This document shows positions 15,338 through 23,411 of a stretch of 39,978 nt of DNA, piece after piece. Below the pieces are notes generated by a model. The model worked only from the letters and a program-made list of their open reading frames with translations. It made no database searches and was not told the origin of the DNA. Position 1 is the stretch's first letter, and the number at the start of each line of letters is the position of its first letter. Source of the DNA: Streptomyces sp. ISL-100. Its GTDB lineage: Bacteria > Actinomycetota > Actinomycetes > Streptomycetales > Streptomycetaceae. The position numbers and the translations under genes are program-made. Where the stretch lies: contig NZ_JAGGOK010000132.1 in NCBI RefSeq assembly GCF_018614615.1, positions 1 to 39,978 of the forward strand, read 5' to 3'.

Positions 15338-16282
15338 CTACCGCGCCCCGTACACCCGGCCCGGTGTCGCGGACTCCGCCAGCAGCTTGGATGCCGCTTC
15401 GCCCGCCTCCGCCGGGGTCCAGCGCGCGCCCTTGTCCGCCGTCAGACCCGCGCGCCAGCCCTCCATGACCGTGATGCGGCCCCCCTCCGCCTCGAAGACC
15501 CGGCCCGTCACGCCGGCCGACGCCGCCGAGCCCAGCCACACCACCAGCGGCGACACGTTCTCCGGCGCCATCACGTCGAACTCGTCGGGCGTGCCCGGCG
15601 CCGCCATCGTCTCGGCGAACGTCCGCTCCGTCATACGCGTACGCGCCGCCGGTGCGATCGCGTTGACCTGGACGCCGTACCGCCCCGTCTCCTCCGCCGC
15701 GACCAGCGTCAGGCCTACGATCCCCGCCTTCGCCGCCGAGTAGTTGCCCTGGCCCACACTCCCCAGCAGGCCCGCCCCCGAGCTGGTGTTGACGACCCGG
15801 GCGGCCGTCTGCCGGCCCGCCTTGGCCTCCGCCCGCCAGTACTGCGCGGCGTACTTGAGCGGCAGGAAATGGCCCTTCAGGTGTACGCGCATGACCGCGT
15901 CCCAGTCGTCCTCGTCCAGATTCACCAGCATCCGGTCCCGCAGGAACCCGGCGTTGTTCACGAGGGTATCGAGCCGCCCGAACGTCTCGACCGCCGTGGC
16001 GACCAGCGACGCCGCGCCCCCGGCCGTCGCGATGTCCCCGCCGTGGGCCACCGCCTCTCCGCCAGCCGCCAGGATTTCCTCGACCACGCGCTGCGCCGGG
16101 CTCGCCGACTCCCCCGCGCCGTCCGGCCCGACCCCCAGGTCGTTGACGACCACCTTCGCCCCCTCCGCCGCGAAGGCCAGGGCGTGGGCGCGGCCCAGCC
16201 CGCGCCCCGCCCCCGTCACGACAACGACTCGTCCGTCGCAGATTCCGACTCCGACTCCGACTCCAACTCCGTTACCGGTCAT
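15338..16282 (-). CDS. SDR family oxidoreductase of the KstR2-type cluster (Rv3548c-like)
   Basis: A 314-residue classical short-chain dehydrogenase with a C-terminal extension. The cofactor loop is TGAGRGLG (about 24-31), followed by VVNDLG, NNAG and the catalytic Ser-Tyr-Lys (NTSSGAGLL...GNYSAAKAG). The length and VVVNDLG motif resemble (3R)-hydroxyacyl-CoA dehydrogenases of the HSD17B4 type. It lies one base after the second SDR gene, and both diverge from echA20-ipdABC. This copies the mycobacterial order Rv3548c-Rv3549c/echA20-ipdABC, so a role in late steroid or other ring degradation is inferred. A hexamer repeat encodes the odd VGVGVGVG stretch at the N terminus; the true start could lie inside it, as ICDGRVVVVTGAG is the conserved beginning. 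Confidence 0.88.
   Translation of the reverse strand: MTGNGVGVGVGVGICDGRVVVVTGAGRGLGRAHALAFAAEGAKVVVNDLGVGPDGAGESASPAQRVVEEILAAGGEAVAHGGDIATAGGAASLVATAVETFGRLDTLVNNAGFLRDRMLVNLDEDDWDAVMRVHLKGHFLPLKYAAQYWRAEAKAGRQTAARVVNTSSGAGLLGSVGQGNYSAAKAGIVGLTLVAAEETGRYGVQVNAIAPAARTRMTERTFAETMAAPGTPDEFDVMAPENVSPLVVWLGSAASAGVTGRVFEAEGGRITVMEGWRAGLTADKGARWTPAEAGEAASKLLAESATPGRVYGAR
16241..16270 (-). repeat. hexamer repeat at the SDR gene start
   Basis: Five hexamers on the + strand (GATTCC, three GACTCC, AACTCC) encode the Val-Gly repeats at residues 5-13 of the SDR protein. The repeat is immediately downstream of the start codon, so unit gain or loss changes only the N-terminal tail. Confidence 0.7.
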
Positions 16283-16283
16283 T

Positions 16284-17048
16284 TCACTTCTCCTTGTTGA
16301 CTGTTGCCGCGTCGAGGAAGGCGGGACGTTCCCCGCCGCCGTGGACGAGGAGGGACGCCCCGGTTACGTACGAGGCCCGCGCCGAGGCAAGGAAAACGGC
16401 CGCGTCGCCGACCTCGCCGGGTTCCGCGAGCCGCCCTGCCGGGACCGTCCGGCCGACGGCCGTGATGCCGGCCTCGTCGCCGTAGTGCAGGTGGGAGAGC
16501 TCGGTGCGGACCATGCCGAGGACGAGCGTGTTCACGCGTACGTCCGGCGCCCACTCCACCGCCATCGACCTGGCCAGGTTCTCCAGCCCTGCCTTGGCCG
16601 CCCCGTACGCCGCCGTTCCCGGCGAAGGTCTCGTCCCGCTCACGCTGCCGATCATCACGACCGATCCCCCGGACGCCCGAAGGTGCTCGTACGCCGCCAG
16701 GGAAGCCGTCATCGGTGCGGTCAGGTTCAGCTCCACGACGCGCGCGTGGCGGGCCGCTTCGGCCTCCCCCAGCAGCCGGTACGGCGTACCACCCGCGTTG
16801 TTGACCAGCACGTCGAGCCGTCCGTACGTCGCCACGACGCCCGCGAAGAAGTCCTGGACGGCCGCCTGGTCCCGCAGGTCCAGCGGCCGGAACTCCGCCT
16901 CGCGGCCCCCCGCTTCCACCACCTCGTCCGGGGGCCGGCGCGCGCAGACCACCACTCGCGCCCCCGCCTCCAGGAACGCCCGCGCGATGCCCGCACCCAC
17001 GCCGCGCGTGCCGCCGGTGACGACTGCGACCCTCCCGCTCAGTTCCAT
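16284..17048 (-). CDS. SDR family oxidoreductase of the KstR2-type cluster (Rv3549c-like)
   Basis: A 254-residue classical SDR. It shows the NAD(P)-binding TGGTRGVGAGIA (10-21), NNAGGTPYR, the catalytic Ser (MIGSVSGTRP), the YGAAKAGLENLARSMA motif with Tyr and Lys, and a C-terminal VHGGGERPAF in place of the more usual DGG tail. The ATG at 17048 lies 16 bp from the KstR2-type palindrome, so repression by KstR2 is expected. It is translationally coupled to the downstream SDR (TGA at 16284, ATG at 16282). Gene order matches Rv3549c of mycobacteria. The substrate is unproven; a hydroxyacyl-CoA intermediate of ring C/D breakdown is the likely class. Confidence 0.88.
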   Translation of the reverse strand: MELSGRVAVVTGGTRGVGAGIARAFLEAGARVVVCARRPPDEVVEAGGREAEFRPLDLRDQAAVQDFFAGVVATYGRLDVLVNNAGGTPYRLLGEAEAARHARVVELNLTAPMTASLAAYEHLRASGGSVVMIGSVSGTRPSPGTAAYGAAKAGLENLARSMAVEWAPDVRVNTLVLGMVRTELSHLHYGDEAGITAVGRTVPAGRLAEPGEVGDAAVFLASARASYVTGASLLVHGGGERPAFLDAATVNKEK

Positions 17049-17063
17049 TCGCTGCTACCTTCC

Positions 17064-17085
17064 CCACCTAACAAATGTTTGGTGG
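17064..17085. promoter_or_regulatory. KstR2-type operator 1 (SDR / echA20 divergent promoter)
   Basis: A 22-bp palindrome with core CCTAACAA-ATG-TTTGGT (17067-17083). It differs by one base from operator 2 over this core and fits the published KstR2 consensus AnCAAGnnCTTGnT at all but two fixed positions. Outer arms GCTACCTT (17054-17061) and AAGGTAGC (17087-17094) extend the dyad to 41 bp. It sits between the start codons of the SDR gene and echA20. Confidence 0.75.
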
Positions 17086-17104
17086 AAAGGTAGCTGATCC
17101 ACTC

Positions 17105-17890
17105 ATGGGTGTCTCCACCTCAAGCCCGGAAAGCCCGGCGGCAAGCCCGGACAAGGGCATTTCCGTCGTCACGGTCGACTTCCCGCCCGTCAACGCACTC
17201 CCCGTGCAGGGCTGGCACGACCTCGCCGACGCCATCCGCACCGCCGGCCGGGATCCCGACGTCCGCTGCGTCGTCCTCGCCGCCGAGGGCCGCGGCTTCA
17301 ACGCCGGCGTCGACATCAAGGAGCTGCAACGCGACGCCGGACACGCCTCCCTCGTCGGCGCCAACCGCGGCTGCGCCGAGGCCTTCGCCGCCGTATACGA
17401 GTGCGAGGTCCCCGTCGTCGCGGCCGTGGGCGGCTACTGCCTCGGCGGCGGCATCGGCCTCGTCGGAAACGCCGACGTGATCGTCGCGTCCGACGACGCC
17501 ACCTTCGGCCTGCCCGAGCTCGACCGGGGCGCGCTCGGCGCCGCAACCCACCTCGCGCGCCTCGTCCCGCAGCACCTGATGCGCGCGCTGTACTACACGT
17601 CCCGCACGGCCACCGCCGCCGAACTGCACGCCCACGGCTCGGTCTGGAAGGTCATCCCGCGCGACCAACTCCTGGGTGAAGCCCTCAGCCTGGCGCGCGA
17701 GATCGCGCAAAAGGACGGCAGCCTCATCCGGCTGGCCAAGGCCGCCATCAACGGCATCGACCCCGTGGACGTACGCCGCAGCTACCGCTTCGAGCAGGGC
17801 TTCACCTTCGAGGCCAACCTCATCGGCATCGCCGACCGCGTCCGCAACACCTTCGGCAACACGTCACACGAGGAGGGCAAGAAGCCGTGA
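17105..17890 (+). CDS. echA20: EchA20-type HIEC-CoA hydrolase (crotonase superfamily)
   Basis: 261 residues, nearly collinear with mycobacterial EchA20. Diagnostic stretches are VTVDFPPVNALP, AEGRGFNAGVDIKELQR, NRGCAEAFAAVYECEVPV, GGGIGLVGNADVIVASDDAT, FGLPELDRGALGAATHLARL and FRFEQGFTFEAN-like SYRFEQGFTFEANL. In the characterised pathway EchA20 hydrolytically opens ring D of HIEC-CoA. The ATG at 17105 is preferred; an earlier ATG at 17075 lies inside the operator. It ends in a GTGA overlap with ipdA, so echA20-ipdA-ipdB-ipdC is one operon. KstR2 control is expected from operator 1. The ortholog assignment is strong. Actual steroid substrate use in this organism is not shown. Confidence 0.93.
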   Translation: MGVSTSSPESPAASPDKGISVVTVDFPPVNALPVQGWHDLADAIRTAGRDPDVRCVVLAAEGRGFNAGVDIKELQRDAGHASLVGANRGCAEAFAAVYECEVPVVAAVGGYCLGGGIGLVGNADVIVASDDATFGLPELDRGALGAATHLARLVPQHLMRALYYTSRTATAAELHAHGSVWKVIPRDQLLGEALSLAREIAQKDGSLIRLAKAAINGIDPVDVRRSYRFEQGFTFEANLIGIADRVRNTFGNTSHEEGKKP

Positions 17891-18744
17891 CCGACAGGAC
17901 CGACAAGCTACTGACGCCCGAAGAGGCCGTCGGCCGGCTCCGCAGCGGCATGACTGTCGGCATCGGCGGCTGGGGCTCGCGCCGCAAGCCGATGGCCCTT
18001 GTCAGAGCACTGCTCCGTTCTGAGATCACTGATCTCACCATCGTCTCGTACGGCGGCCCCGACGTCGGTCTCCTCGCCGCCGCAGGCAAGATCCGCCAGC
18101 TCGTCACCGCCTTCGTCACCCTCGACTCGATCCCCCTGGAGCCGCATTTCCGTACGGCCCGCCAGAGCGGCGCCATCGAGCTCACTGAGATCGACGAGGC
18201 GATGTTCATGTGGGGGCTGCAAGCCGCCGCCAACCGACTCCCCTTCATGCCCGTCCGGGCCGGCATCGGCTCCGACGTCATGCGCGTCAATCCATCGCTC
18301 CGTACGGTCACTTCGCCGTACGACGACGGGGAGGAGTTCGTCGCCGTACCGGCCCTGCGCCTGGACGCCGCACTGGTCCACATGAACCGCGCCGACCGGC
18401 TCGGCAACGGCCAGTACCTGGGCCCCGACCCGTACTTCGACGACCTCTTCTGCGAGGCCGCCGACGCGGCGTACGTCTCCTGCGAGCAGGTGGTCGAGAC
18501 GGCGGAGCTGACGAAGTCGGCGCCGCCGCAGAGCCTGCTCGTCAAGCGCCACTACGTCACCGGCGTCATCGAGACCCCGAACGGCGCGCACTTCACCTCG
18601 TGCGCCCCCGACTACGGCCGCGACGAGGCCTTCCAGCGGGTGTACGCGGCCACGCCCTGGCCCGAGTTCGCCGAGCGCTTCCTGTCCGGCGACGAGAAGG
18701 CCTACCAGTGCGCCGTACAGGCCTGGCACGAGGAGCAGAAGTGA
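17887..18744 (+). CDS. ipdA: ring-cleaving hydrolase IpdAB, alpha subunit IpdA
   Basis: 285 residues with the class I CoA-transferase alpha fold. Strong marks are LRSGMTVGIGGWGSRRKPMA, TIVSYGGPDVGLLAAAGK, AAANRLPFMPVRAGIGSDVM, VPALRLDAALVHMNRADR, PDPYFDDLFCEAAD and GAHFTSCAPDYGRDEAFQR, all matching mycobacterial IpdA. With IpdB it forms the enzyme that hydrolyses the last carbocycle (ring C) of COCHEA-CoA, despite its transferase ancestry. The start is the GTG at 17887, overlapping the echA20 stop by 4 nt. It ends in another GTGA overlap with ipdB, which suits equal production of the two subunits. Confidence 0.94.
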   Translation: MTDRTDKLLTPEEAVGRLRSGMTVGIGGWGSRRKPMALVRALLRSEITDLTIVSYGGPDVGLLAAAGKIRQLVTAFVTLDSIPLEPHFRTARQSGAIELTEIDEAMFMWGLQAAANRLPFMPVRAGIGSDVMRVNPSLRTVTSPYDDGEEFVAVPALRLDAALVHMNRADRLGNGQYLGPDPYFDDLFCEAADAAYVSCEQVVETAELTKSAPPQSLLVKRHYVTGVIETPNGAHFTSCAPDYGRDEAFQRVYAATPWPEFAERFLSGDEKAYQCAVQAWHEEQK

Positions 18745-19496
18745 CCAGCACAACCACTACAGCCGCCACAGCCACCCGCGCCGAATATTGTGTAATCGCC
18801 TGCGCCGAGGCCTGGCGCGACAACGGCGAAGTCCTCGCCAGCCCCATGGGCACCGTCCCCGCCATCGGCGCCCGCCTCGCCAAGCGCACCTTCTCCCCCG
18901 ACCTCCTCCTCACCGACGGCGAGGCCACGCTCGTCGGCCTCGACGGCACGCCGGAGGGCTGGCTCCCGTACCGCCAGCACCTCGCCATGGTCACCGGCGG
19001 CAGGCGCCACGTCATGATGGGCGCGAGCCAGATCGACCGCTTCGGCAACCAGAACATCTCCTGCATCGGCGACTGGCAGCAGCCCTCCCGCCAGCTCCTC
19101 GGCGTACGTGGCGCACCCGTCAACACGCTCAATAACCCCACGAGTTACTGGGTGCCGAAGCACTCCACCCGCGTCTTCGTCGACAAGGTCGACATGGTGT
19201 CCGGCGTCGGCTACGACAGCGCGGCCGCCGCGGGCCCGAGCGCCACCCGCTACCACCGCATCCCGCGCGTCGTCACCAATCTCGGCGTCCTCGACTTCGA
19301 CACGCCCGACCACTCGATGCGCCTCGCCGCCCTCCACCCCGGCGTCACGGCCGCGCAGGTCCAGGAGGCGACGGACTTCGCCCTCAACATCCCCGAAGAC
19401 GTGCCGTACACCCGCGAGCCGACGCCCGAAGAACTGCGCCTGATCCGCGAGGTCATCGACCCCGAGGGCCTGCGTGACCGCGAGGTCAGGCCCTGA
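18741..19496 (+). CDS. ipdB: ring-cleaving hydrolase IpdAB, beta subunit IpdB
   Basis: 251 residues, class I CoA-transferase beta fold. Characteristic parts are ACAEAWRDNGEVLASPMGTV, FSPDLLLTDGEATLV, GGRRHVMMGASQIDRFGNQN, NNPTSYWVPKHSTRVFVDKV and DMVSGVGYDSA. The protein pairs with IpdA in COCHEA-CoA ring opening. The start is the GTG at 18741 (TSTTTTAATATRAEYC), overlapping the ipdA stop. The frame remains open upstream, but that part is an ipdA shadow. The stop shares one base with the ipdC ATG (TGATG), so all three ipd genes are tightly coupled. Confidence 0.93.
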   Translation: MTSTTTTAATATRAEYCVIACAEAWRDNGEVLASPMGTVPAIGARLAKRTFSPDLLLTDGEATLVGLDGTPEGWLPYRQHLAMVTGGRRHVMMGASQIDRFGNQNISCIGDWQQPSRQLLGVRGAPVNTLNNPTSYWVPKHSTRVFVDKVDMVSGVGYDSAAAAGPSATRYHRIPRVVTNLGVLDFDTPDHSMRLAALHPGVTAAQVQEATDFALNIPEDVPYTREPTPEELRLIREVIDPEGLRDREVRP

Positions 19497-20575
19497 TGAA
19501 GACGGCGCTCACCGAGCTCACCGGGGTCCAACACCCCATCGTTCAGACCGGCATGGGCTGGGTCGCCGGCCCCCGTCTCGTCTCGGCCTCCGCCAACGCC
19601 GGCGCGCTCGGCATCCTCGCCTCCGCGACGATGACCACCGAGCAGCTCCGCCACGCCGTACGCGAGGTCAAGTCCCGTACGGACGCGCCCTTCGGCGTCA
19701 ATCTGCGCGCCGATGCGGGCGATGCGCGGACGCGCGTACGGATCATCATCGACGAGGGCGTGAAGGTCGCCTCGTTCGCGCTCGCCCCCTCCAAGGATCT
19801 CATCGCGGAGCTGAAGGACGCGGGCGTCGTCGTCATCCCGTCCATCGGCGCACGCCGGCACGCCGAGAAGGTCGCGGCCTGGGGCGCGGACGCCGTCATG
19901 GTGCAGGGCGGCGAGGGCGGCGGCCACACGGGGGAAGTGGCAACCACGGTCCTTCTCCCCCAAGTCGTCGACGCCGTCGACATCCCCGTGATCGCTGCGG
20001 GCGGCTTCTACGACGGCCGCGGCCTGGTCGCCGCGCTGGCGTACGGCGCCGCCGGCATCGGGATGGGCACGCGCTTCCTGCTCACCTCCGACTCGACCGT
20101 CCCCGACGCGGTCAAGGCGAGGTACCTGGCGGCGAACGTCAAGGACGTCACGGTCACCACGGCCGTCGACGGCCTGCCGCACCGCATGCTCCGTACGAAC
20201 CTCGTCGACTCCCTCGAGAGCGCGGGCCGTACGAAGGCGCTGGCGGCAGCTGTCCGCCGTGCAGCCGGATTCAGGAAGATCTCCGGCCTGAGCTGGACCG
20301 CGATGGTCCGCGAGGGTCTGGCCATGAAGCACGGCAAGGACCTGAGCTGGAGTCAGGTCCTGCTGGCCGCCAACACCCCGATGCTGCTCAAAGCCTCCAT
20401 GGTCGAGGGCCGCACCGATCTCGGTGTGATGGCGTCCGGGCAGGTGGCGGGGCTGATCGACGATCTGCCGTCCTGCGCGGAACTGGTGGCACGTGTCATG
20501 GCCGAAGCGAACGAAACGCTCGAACGATTCCAGACACCCATGACTTCGCTCCGCGCCCTGCCGACACCAGGGTGA
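19496..20575 (+). CDS. ipdC: IpdC, FMN-dependent reductase of the nitronate monooxygenase fold
   Basis: 359 residues. The TIM-barrel flavoprotein signature is clear: LTGVQHPIVQTGMGWVAGP, SANAGALGILASATMT, GVNLRADAGDA, GADAVMVQGGEGGGHTGE (FMN phosphate region) and VIAAGGFYDGRGLVAALAYG with AAGIGMGTRFLLT. It belongs with nitronate monooxygenase/FabK-like enzymes. Gene order immediately after ipdB and the MKTALTELTGVQHPI start match IpdC of actinobacteria, the reductase acting before ring D opening. Many annotations would call it 'nitronate monooxygenase', which I think is only a fold assignment here. It ends the ipd operon; the next gene starts 26 bp on. Confidence 0.9.
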   Translation: MKTALTELTGVQHPIVQTGMGWVAGPRLVSASANAGALGILASATMTTEQLRHAVREVKSRTDAPFGVNLRADAGDARTRVRIIIDEGVKVASFALAPSKDLIAELKDAGVVVIPSIGARRHAEKVAAWGADAVMVQGGEGGGHTGEVATTVLLPQVVDAVDIPVIAAGGFYDGRGLVAALAYGAAGIGMGTRFLLTSDSTVPDAVKARYLAANVKDVTVTTAVDGLPHRMLRTNLVDSLESAGRTKALAAAVRRAAGFRKISGLSWTAMVREGLAMKHGKDLSWSQVLLAANTPMLLKASMVEGRTDLGVMASGQVAGLIDDLPSCAELVARVMAEANETLERFQTPMTSLRALPTPG

Positions 20576-20601
20576 TTCCTTCTCCTCACAGGAGTTGTCA
20601 G

Positions 20602-21528
20602 ATGAGCCGTGCCGCCCGAACCCGCATTCGCCTGGCGACCGGAGCGGTCCTCTCCGCTCTCGCCATCGGCTGTCTGCCCGCCGCCACCTCGGCCTTCGCC
20701 GCACCCCCGACCGTCGCCACCCACCGCGAAACCGTCCGCCAGATTCCCCTCCAGGGCGCGACCAACGTCCGTGACCTGGGCGGCTATCGCACGTACGACG
20801 GGGAAGAGGTCCGTTACGGACAGGTCTACCGCGCCGACGCGCTCGGCAAGCTCACCGACTCCGACGTGGCCGCCCTCGGCCACCTCGGCCTGACGAAGGT
20901 CGTCGACTTCCGGGTCCCTGTCGAGGTCCAGTACGACGGCGCCGACAGGCTGCCGCCCGGCCTCACCGCGACGTCCCGGCCGGTCACCGACAACGGTCTG
21001 TACGCGCGGCTGTTGACCGCCATCGGGTCCAAGGACCCGGTGAAGCAGGAGGAGATGCTGGGGGACGGCAGAGCCGCGGCATTCATGCGGGACGTCTACC
21101 GTACGTTCGTCACCAACCCGGAGAACCGGGCGCGGTTCGCCGAGACGCTGCGCGACATCGCGAACAGCGACCGCCGCTCGCCGCTGCTGTACCACTGCAC
21201 TTCGGGCAAGGACCGTACGGGCTGGACGAGTTACGTACTGCTGCGGGCGCTCGGCGTACCGTCGCGCACGGCGGAGCGCGACTATCTCGCGTCGAATGCG
21301 TACCGCGCGGCGCACGACGCCAAGGTTCGCGACGGGCTGAAGCAGTCCGGGATGATGCAGAACCCGGATCTGCTGATCCCGCTCCAGGAGGTACGGATGG
21401 ACTATCTGGACGCGGCGCTGGAGAGGGTGGAGGCGGATTACGGCGGCCTCGACCGCTACCTCACGGAGGGCCTGGCCCTTGACCGCCGCACGCTGCTGAA
21501 GCTCCGGGCGGTCTTGCTGCGCCACTAG
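20602..21528 (+). CDS. secreted tyrosine/dual-specificity phosphatase
   Basis: 308 residues with a Sec-type signal peptide (RTRIRLATGAVLSALAIG...AFAA, cleavage near residue 34). The catalytic domain has NVRDLGGYRT near the N terminus and the P-loop HCTSGKDRTGW (Cys199, Arg205), the bacterial secreted phosphatase form of CX5R. Asp102 (VDFRVP) could be the general acid. The target may be phosphotyrosine proteins or phosphoinositides. AGGAG 7 nt before the ATG at 20602 fixes the start. The gene lies 26 bp behind ipdC and may be co-transcribed, but nothing links it to CoA-ester catabolism. It is followed by the extragenic repeat. Confidence 0.9.
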   Translation: MSRAARTRIRLATGAVLSALAIGCLPAATSAFAAPPTVATHRETVRQIPLQGATNVRDLGGYRTYDGEEVRYGQVYRADALGKLTDSDVAALGHLGLTKVVDFRVPVEVQYDGADRLPPGLTATSRPVTDNGLYARLLTAIGSKDPVKQEEMLGDGRAAAFMRDVYRTFVTNPENRARFAETLRDIANSDRRSPLLYHCTSGKDRTGWTSYVLLRALGVPSRTAERDYLASNAYRAAHDAKVRDGLKQSGMMQNPDLLIPLQEVRMDYLDAALERVEADYGGLDRYLTEGLALDRRTLLKLRAVLLRH

Positions 21529-21547
21529 GGGCGACCCGGGCCGGTAA

Positions 21548-21616
21548 CTGGGGCTCCGGCCCCAGACCCTGCTCCTCAATCGCCGGAGGGGCTCCATAGG
21601 AGCCCGTCCGGCGATT
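21548..21616. terminator. extragenic hairpin repeat, copy 3 (bidirectional terminator)
   Basis: Two hairpins lie between the convergent phosphatase and helicase genes. The first is CTGGGGC/GCCCCAG with a TCCG loop (21548-21565). The second has 18-bp arms with one mismatch (21578-21595, 21599-21616) around a 3-nt loop. The right arm contains the 'agcccgtccggcg' core shared with copies 1 and 2, here continuing into 'attgaaagcccc'. Confidence 0.78.
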
Positions 21617-21639
21617 GAAAGCCCCGCAGAGCACACCCC

Positions 21640-23322
21640 TTACGCAGCCGCGCTCCGGCGGCCACCACGCCCACGGCCACGACCGCCACCGCCACCGCCA
21701 CCGGCACCGGCACCGGCACCGGCACCGGCACCGGCACCACCCTGCGACGCACGACCACCAGCACCGGCCTGCGCGCGGCCACGGCCACCGCCACCGGCCT
21801 GCGCCCGCTCGCCCTGCGCACGGCCGCCACCCTGCGTACGGGTCCCACCCGTACCAGCGCCACCGCCGCCGCCACCACGACCAGCGGCACCACCACGGCC
21901 ACCGCCACCACTCTGCTGCGGACGCCGCTTCGGCTTCGAAGAAGCCTGCTGCTGCTGCGGAACCTCGATCACGATGGCGACGCCCGAAGGCTCGCGCGCA
22001 CCCGTGATACGGGTCAGCTCGTCGTCGCTGGACTTGACCCGCGCGGTCTGCGGAACAATGCCGGCAGCCGACATCAGCTGCGTCATCTCGCGCTTCTCGT
22101 CGGGCAGCACCAGCGTGACGACGCTGCCGGACTCGCCCGCCCGCGCCGTACGCCCGCCCCGGTGCAGGTAGTCCTTGTGATCAGTCGGCGGGTCCACGTT
22201 GACGACCAAATCCAAGTCGTCGACGTGAATACCGCGGGCCGCCACGTTGGTCGCGACCAGCGCCGTGACCTGCCCGGTCTTGAACTGGTCGAGCGTGCGG
22301 TTGCGCTGCGGCTGCGAACGGCCGCCGTGCAGAGCCGCGGCGTACACACCACTTGCCAGCAGTCGCTTCGCGAAGCGGTCCGCGGCGCGCTTGGTGTCCA
22401 CGAAGAGGATCACCCGCCCGTCGCGGGCGGCGATGCGCGTGGCGACGGCCTTCTTGTCGGTCTCGTCGGCGACGTACAGCACGTGGTGCTCCATCGTCGT
22501 CACCGCGCCCGCCGACGGGTCCACGGAATGGACCACCGGATCGGTCAGGAACATCCGTACGAGCCGGTCGACGTTGCGGTCGAGCGTCGCGGAGAACAGC
22601 ATCCGCTGCCCGTCCGGCTCGACCTGCTTCAGCAGCGCCGTGACCTGCGGAAGGAAGCCCATGTCGGCCATCTGGTCGGCCTCGTCCAGGACGGTGATCG
22701 ACACCTGGCCGAGGTCCGCGTCACCGCGCTCGATGAGGTCCTTCAGGCGGCCGGGGGTGGCCACGAGCACCTCGGCTCCACGCCGCAGCGTGTTCGCCTG
22801 CTTGGTGATCGACATGCCGCCGACGACGGTGGCCATCCGCAGGTTCACGGCCGTGGCGTACGGCGTGAGCGCGTCGGTGACCTGCTGCGCCAGCTCGCGG
22901 GTGGGCACCAGTACCAGCGCGAGCGGCGCGCGCGGCTCGGAACGGCGGCCGGCTGTACGGGCGAGCAGCCCGAGGCCGAAGGCGAGGGTCTTGCCGGAAC
23001 CGGTGCGTCCGCGGCCGAGGATGTCGCGGCCCGCGAGCGTGTTCGGCAGGGTCGCGCCCTGAATGGGGAAGGGCTCGGTCACACCCTGGGCCGCCAGGGT
23101 CTTGAGCAGTGCCGCGGGCATGTCGAGATCGGCGAAGTTCTCGACGGGCGGCAGCGCCGGGGTAATCGTCTCCGGCATCGCGAATTCACCCTGCACAGGC
23201 GTGGCCCTGCGGGAGGGTCCCTTTGCGGGCGCCTTGCCGCGAGCGGCCTGCGAGGAGCGATTGCGGACGGGACGGGCGGAGCGTGAGGTGCTGGCGGCGG
23301 CCGGGCGTTCGGAGCGGGTCAT
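21640..23322 (-). CDS. DEAD-box ATP-dependent RNA helicase
   Basis: 560 residues. The helicase core (about 60-430) shows the Q motif region (ITPALPPVENFADL...FPIQGATLP), motif I GRTGSGKT, Ia PTRELAQQ, GG, TPGR, motif II DEAD, motif III SAT, motif V ARGIHVDDLDLVVN and motif VI HRGGRTARAG. A basic N-terminal tail (1-50) and a long Gly/Arg-rich C-terminal tail (about 465-560, with RGG-like and Gly-Ala repeats) probably bind RNA. It unwinds short RNA duplexes, as in ribosome assembly or cold adaptation. The cold-shock gene lies directly upstream on the same strand, separated by a strong terminator. AGGAAGG precedes the ATG at 23322. Confidence 0.95.
   Translation of the reverse strand: MTRSERPAAASTSRSARPVRNRSSQAARGKAPAKGPSRRATPVQGEFAMPETITPALPPVENFADLDMPAALLKTLAAQGVTEPFPIQGATLPNTLAGRDILGRGRTGSGKTLAFGLGLLARTAGRRSEPRAPLALVLVPTRELAQQVTDALTPYATAVNLRMATVVGGMSITKQANTLRRGAEVLVATPGRLKDLIERGDADLGQVSITVLDEADQMADMGFLPQVTALLKQVEPDGQRMLFSATLDRNVDRLVRMFLTDPVVHSVDPSAGAVTTMEHHVLYVADETDKKAVATRIAARDGRVILFVDTKRAADRFAKRLLASGVYAAALHGGRSQPQRNRTLDQFKTGQVTALVATNVAARGIHVDDLDLVVNVDPPTDHKDYLHRGGRTARAGESGSVVTLVLPDEKREMTQLMSAAGIVPQTARVKSSDDELTRITGAREPSGVAIVIEVPQQQQASSKPKRRPQQSGGGGRGGAAGRGGGGGGAGTGGTRTQGGGRAQGERAQAGGGGRGRAQAGAGGRASQGGAGAGAGAGAGAGGGGGGGRGRGRGGRRSAAA
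21701..21738 (-). repeat. hexamer repeat in the helicase tail
   Basis: Six perfect CCGGCA units plus two bases encode alternating Gly-Ala residues in the C-terminal RNA-binding tail of the helicase. The unit is in frame, so slippage changes only tail length. Confidence 0.8.
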
Positions 23323-23352
23323 TCAGGTTTTGCCTTCCTGGGAACAAGCACA

Positions 23353-23389
23353 AGCCGGGGCCCGCACCTTCACGGTGCGGGCCCCGGCT
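23353..23389 (-). terminator. strong terminator of the cold-shock gene
   Basis: A perfect 16-bp GC-rich stem (23353-23368 and 23374-23389) with loop TTCAC stands 23 bp after the cold-shock protein stop, followed on the minus strand by TGTGCTTGTTCCC. It is the clearest intrinsic-type hairpin in the window. Read-through into the helicase would require antitermination or inefficiency. Confidence 0.88.
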
Positions 23390-23411
23390 AGCGAGGTATC
23401 GCGTCGGCGAA

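Noticed and set aside
19496..20575. Annotation as nitronate monooxygenase
   Set aside because: The fold matches, but position after ipdAB and overall sequence fit IpdC better; the generic name would mislead.
22162..23286. Long + strand frames over the helicase gene
   Set aside because: Antisense shadows of the helicase; no conserved features.
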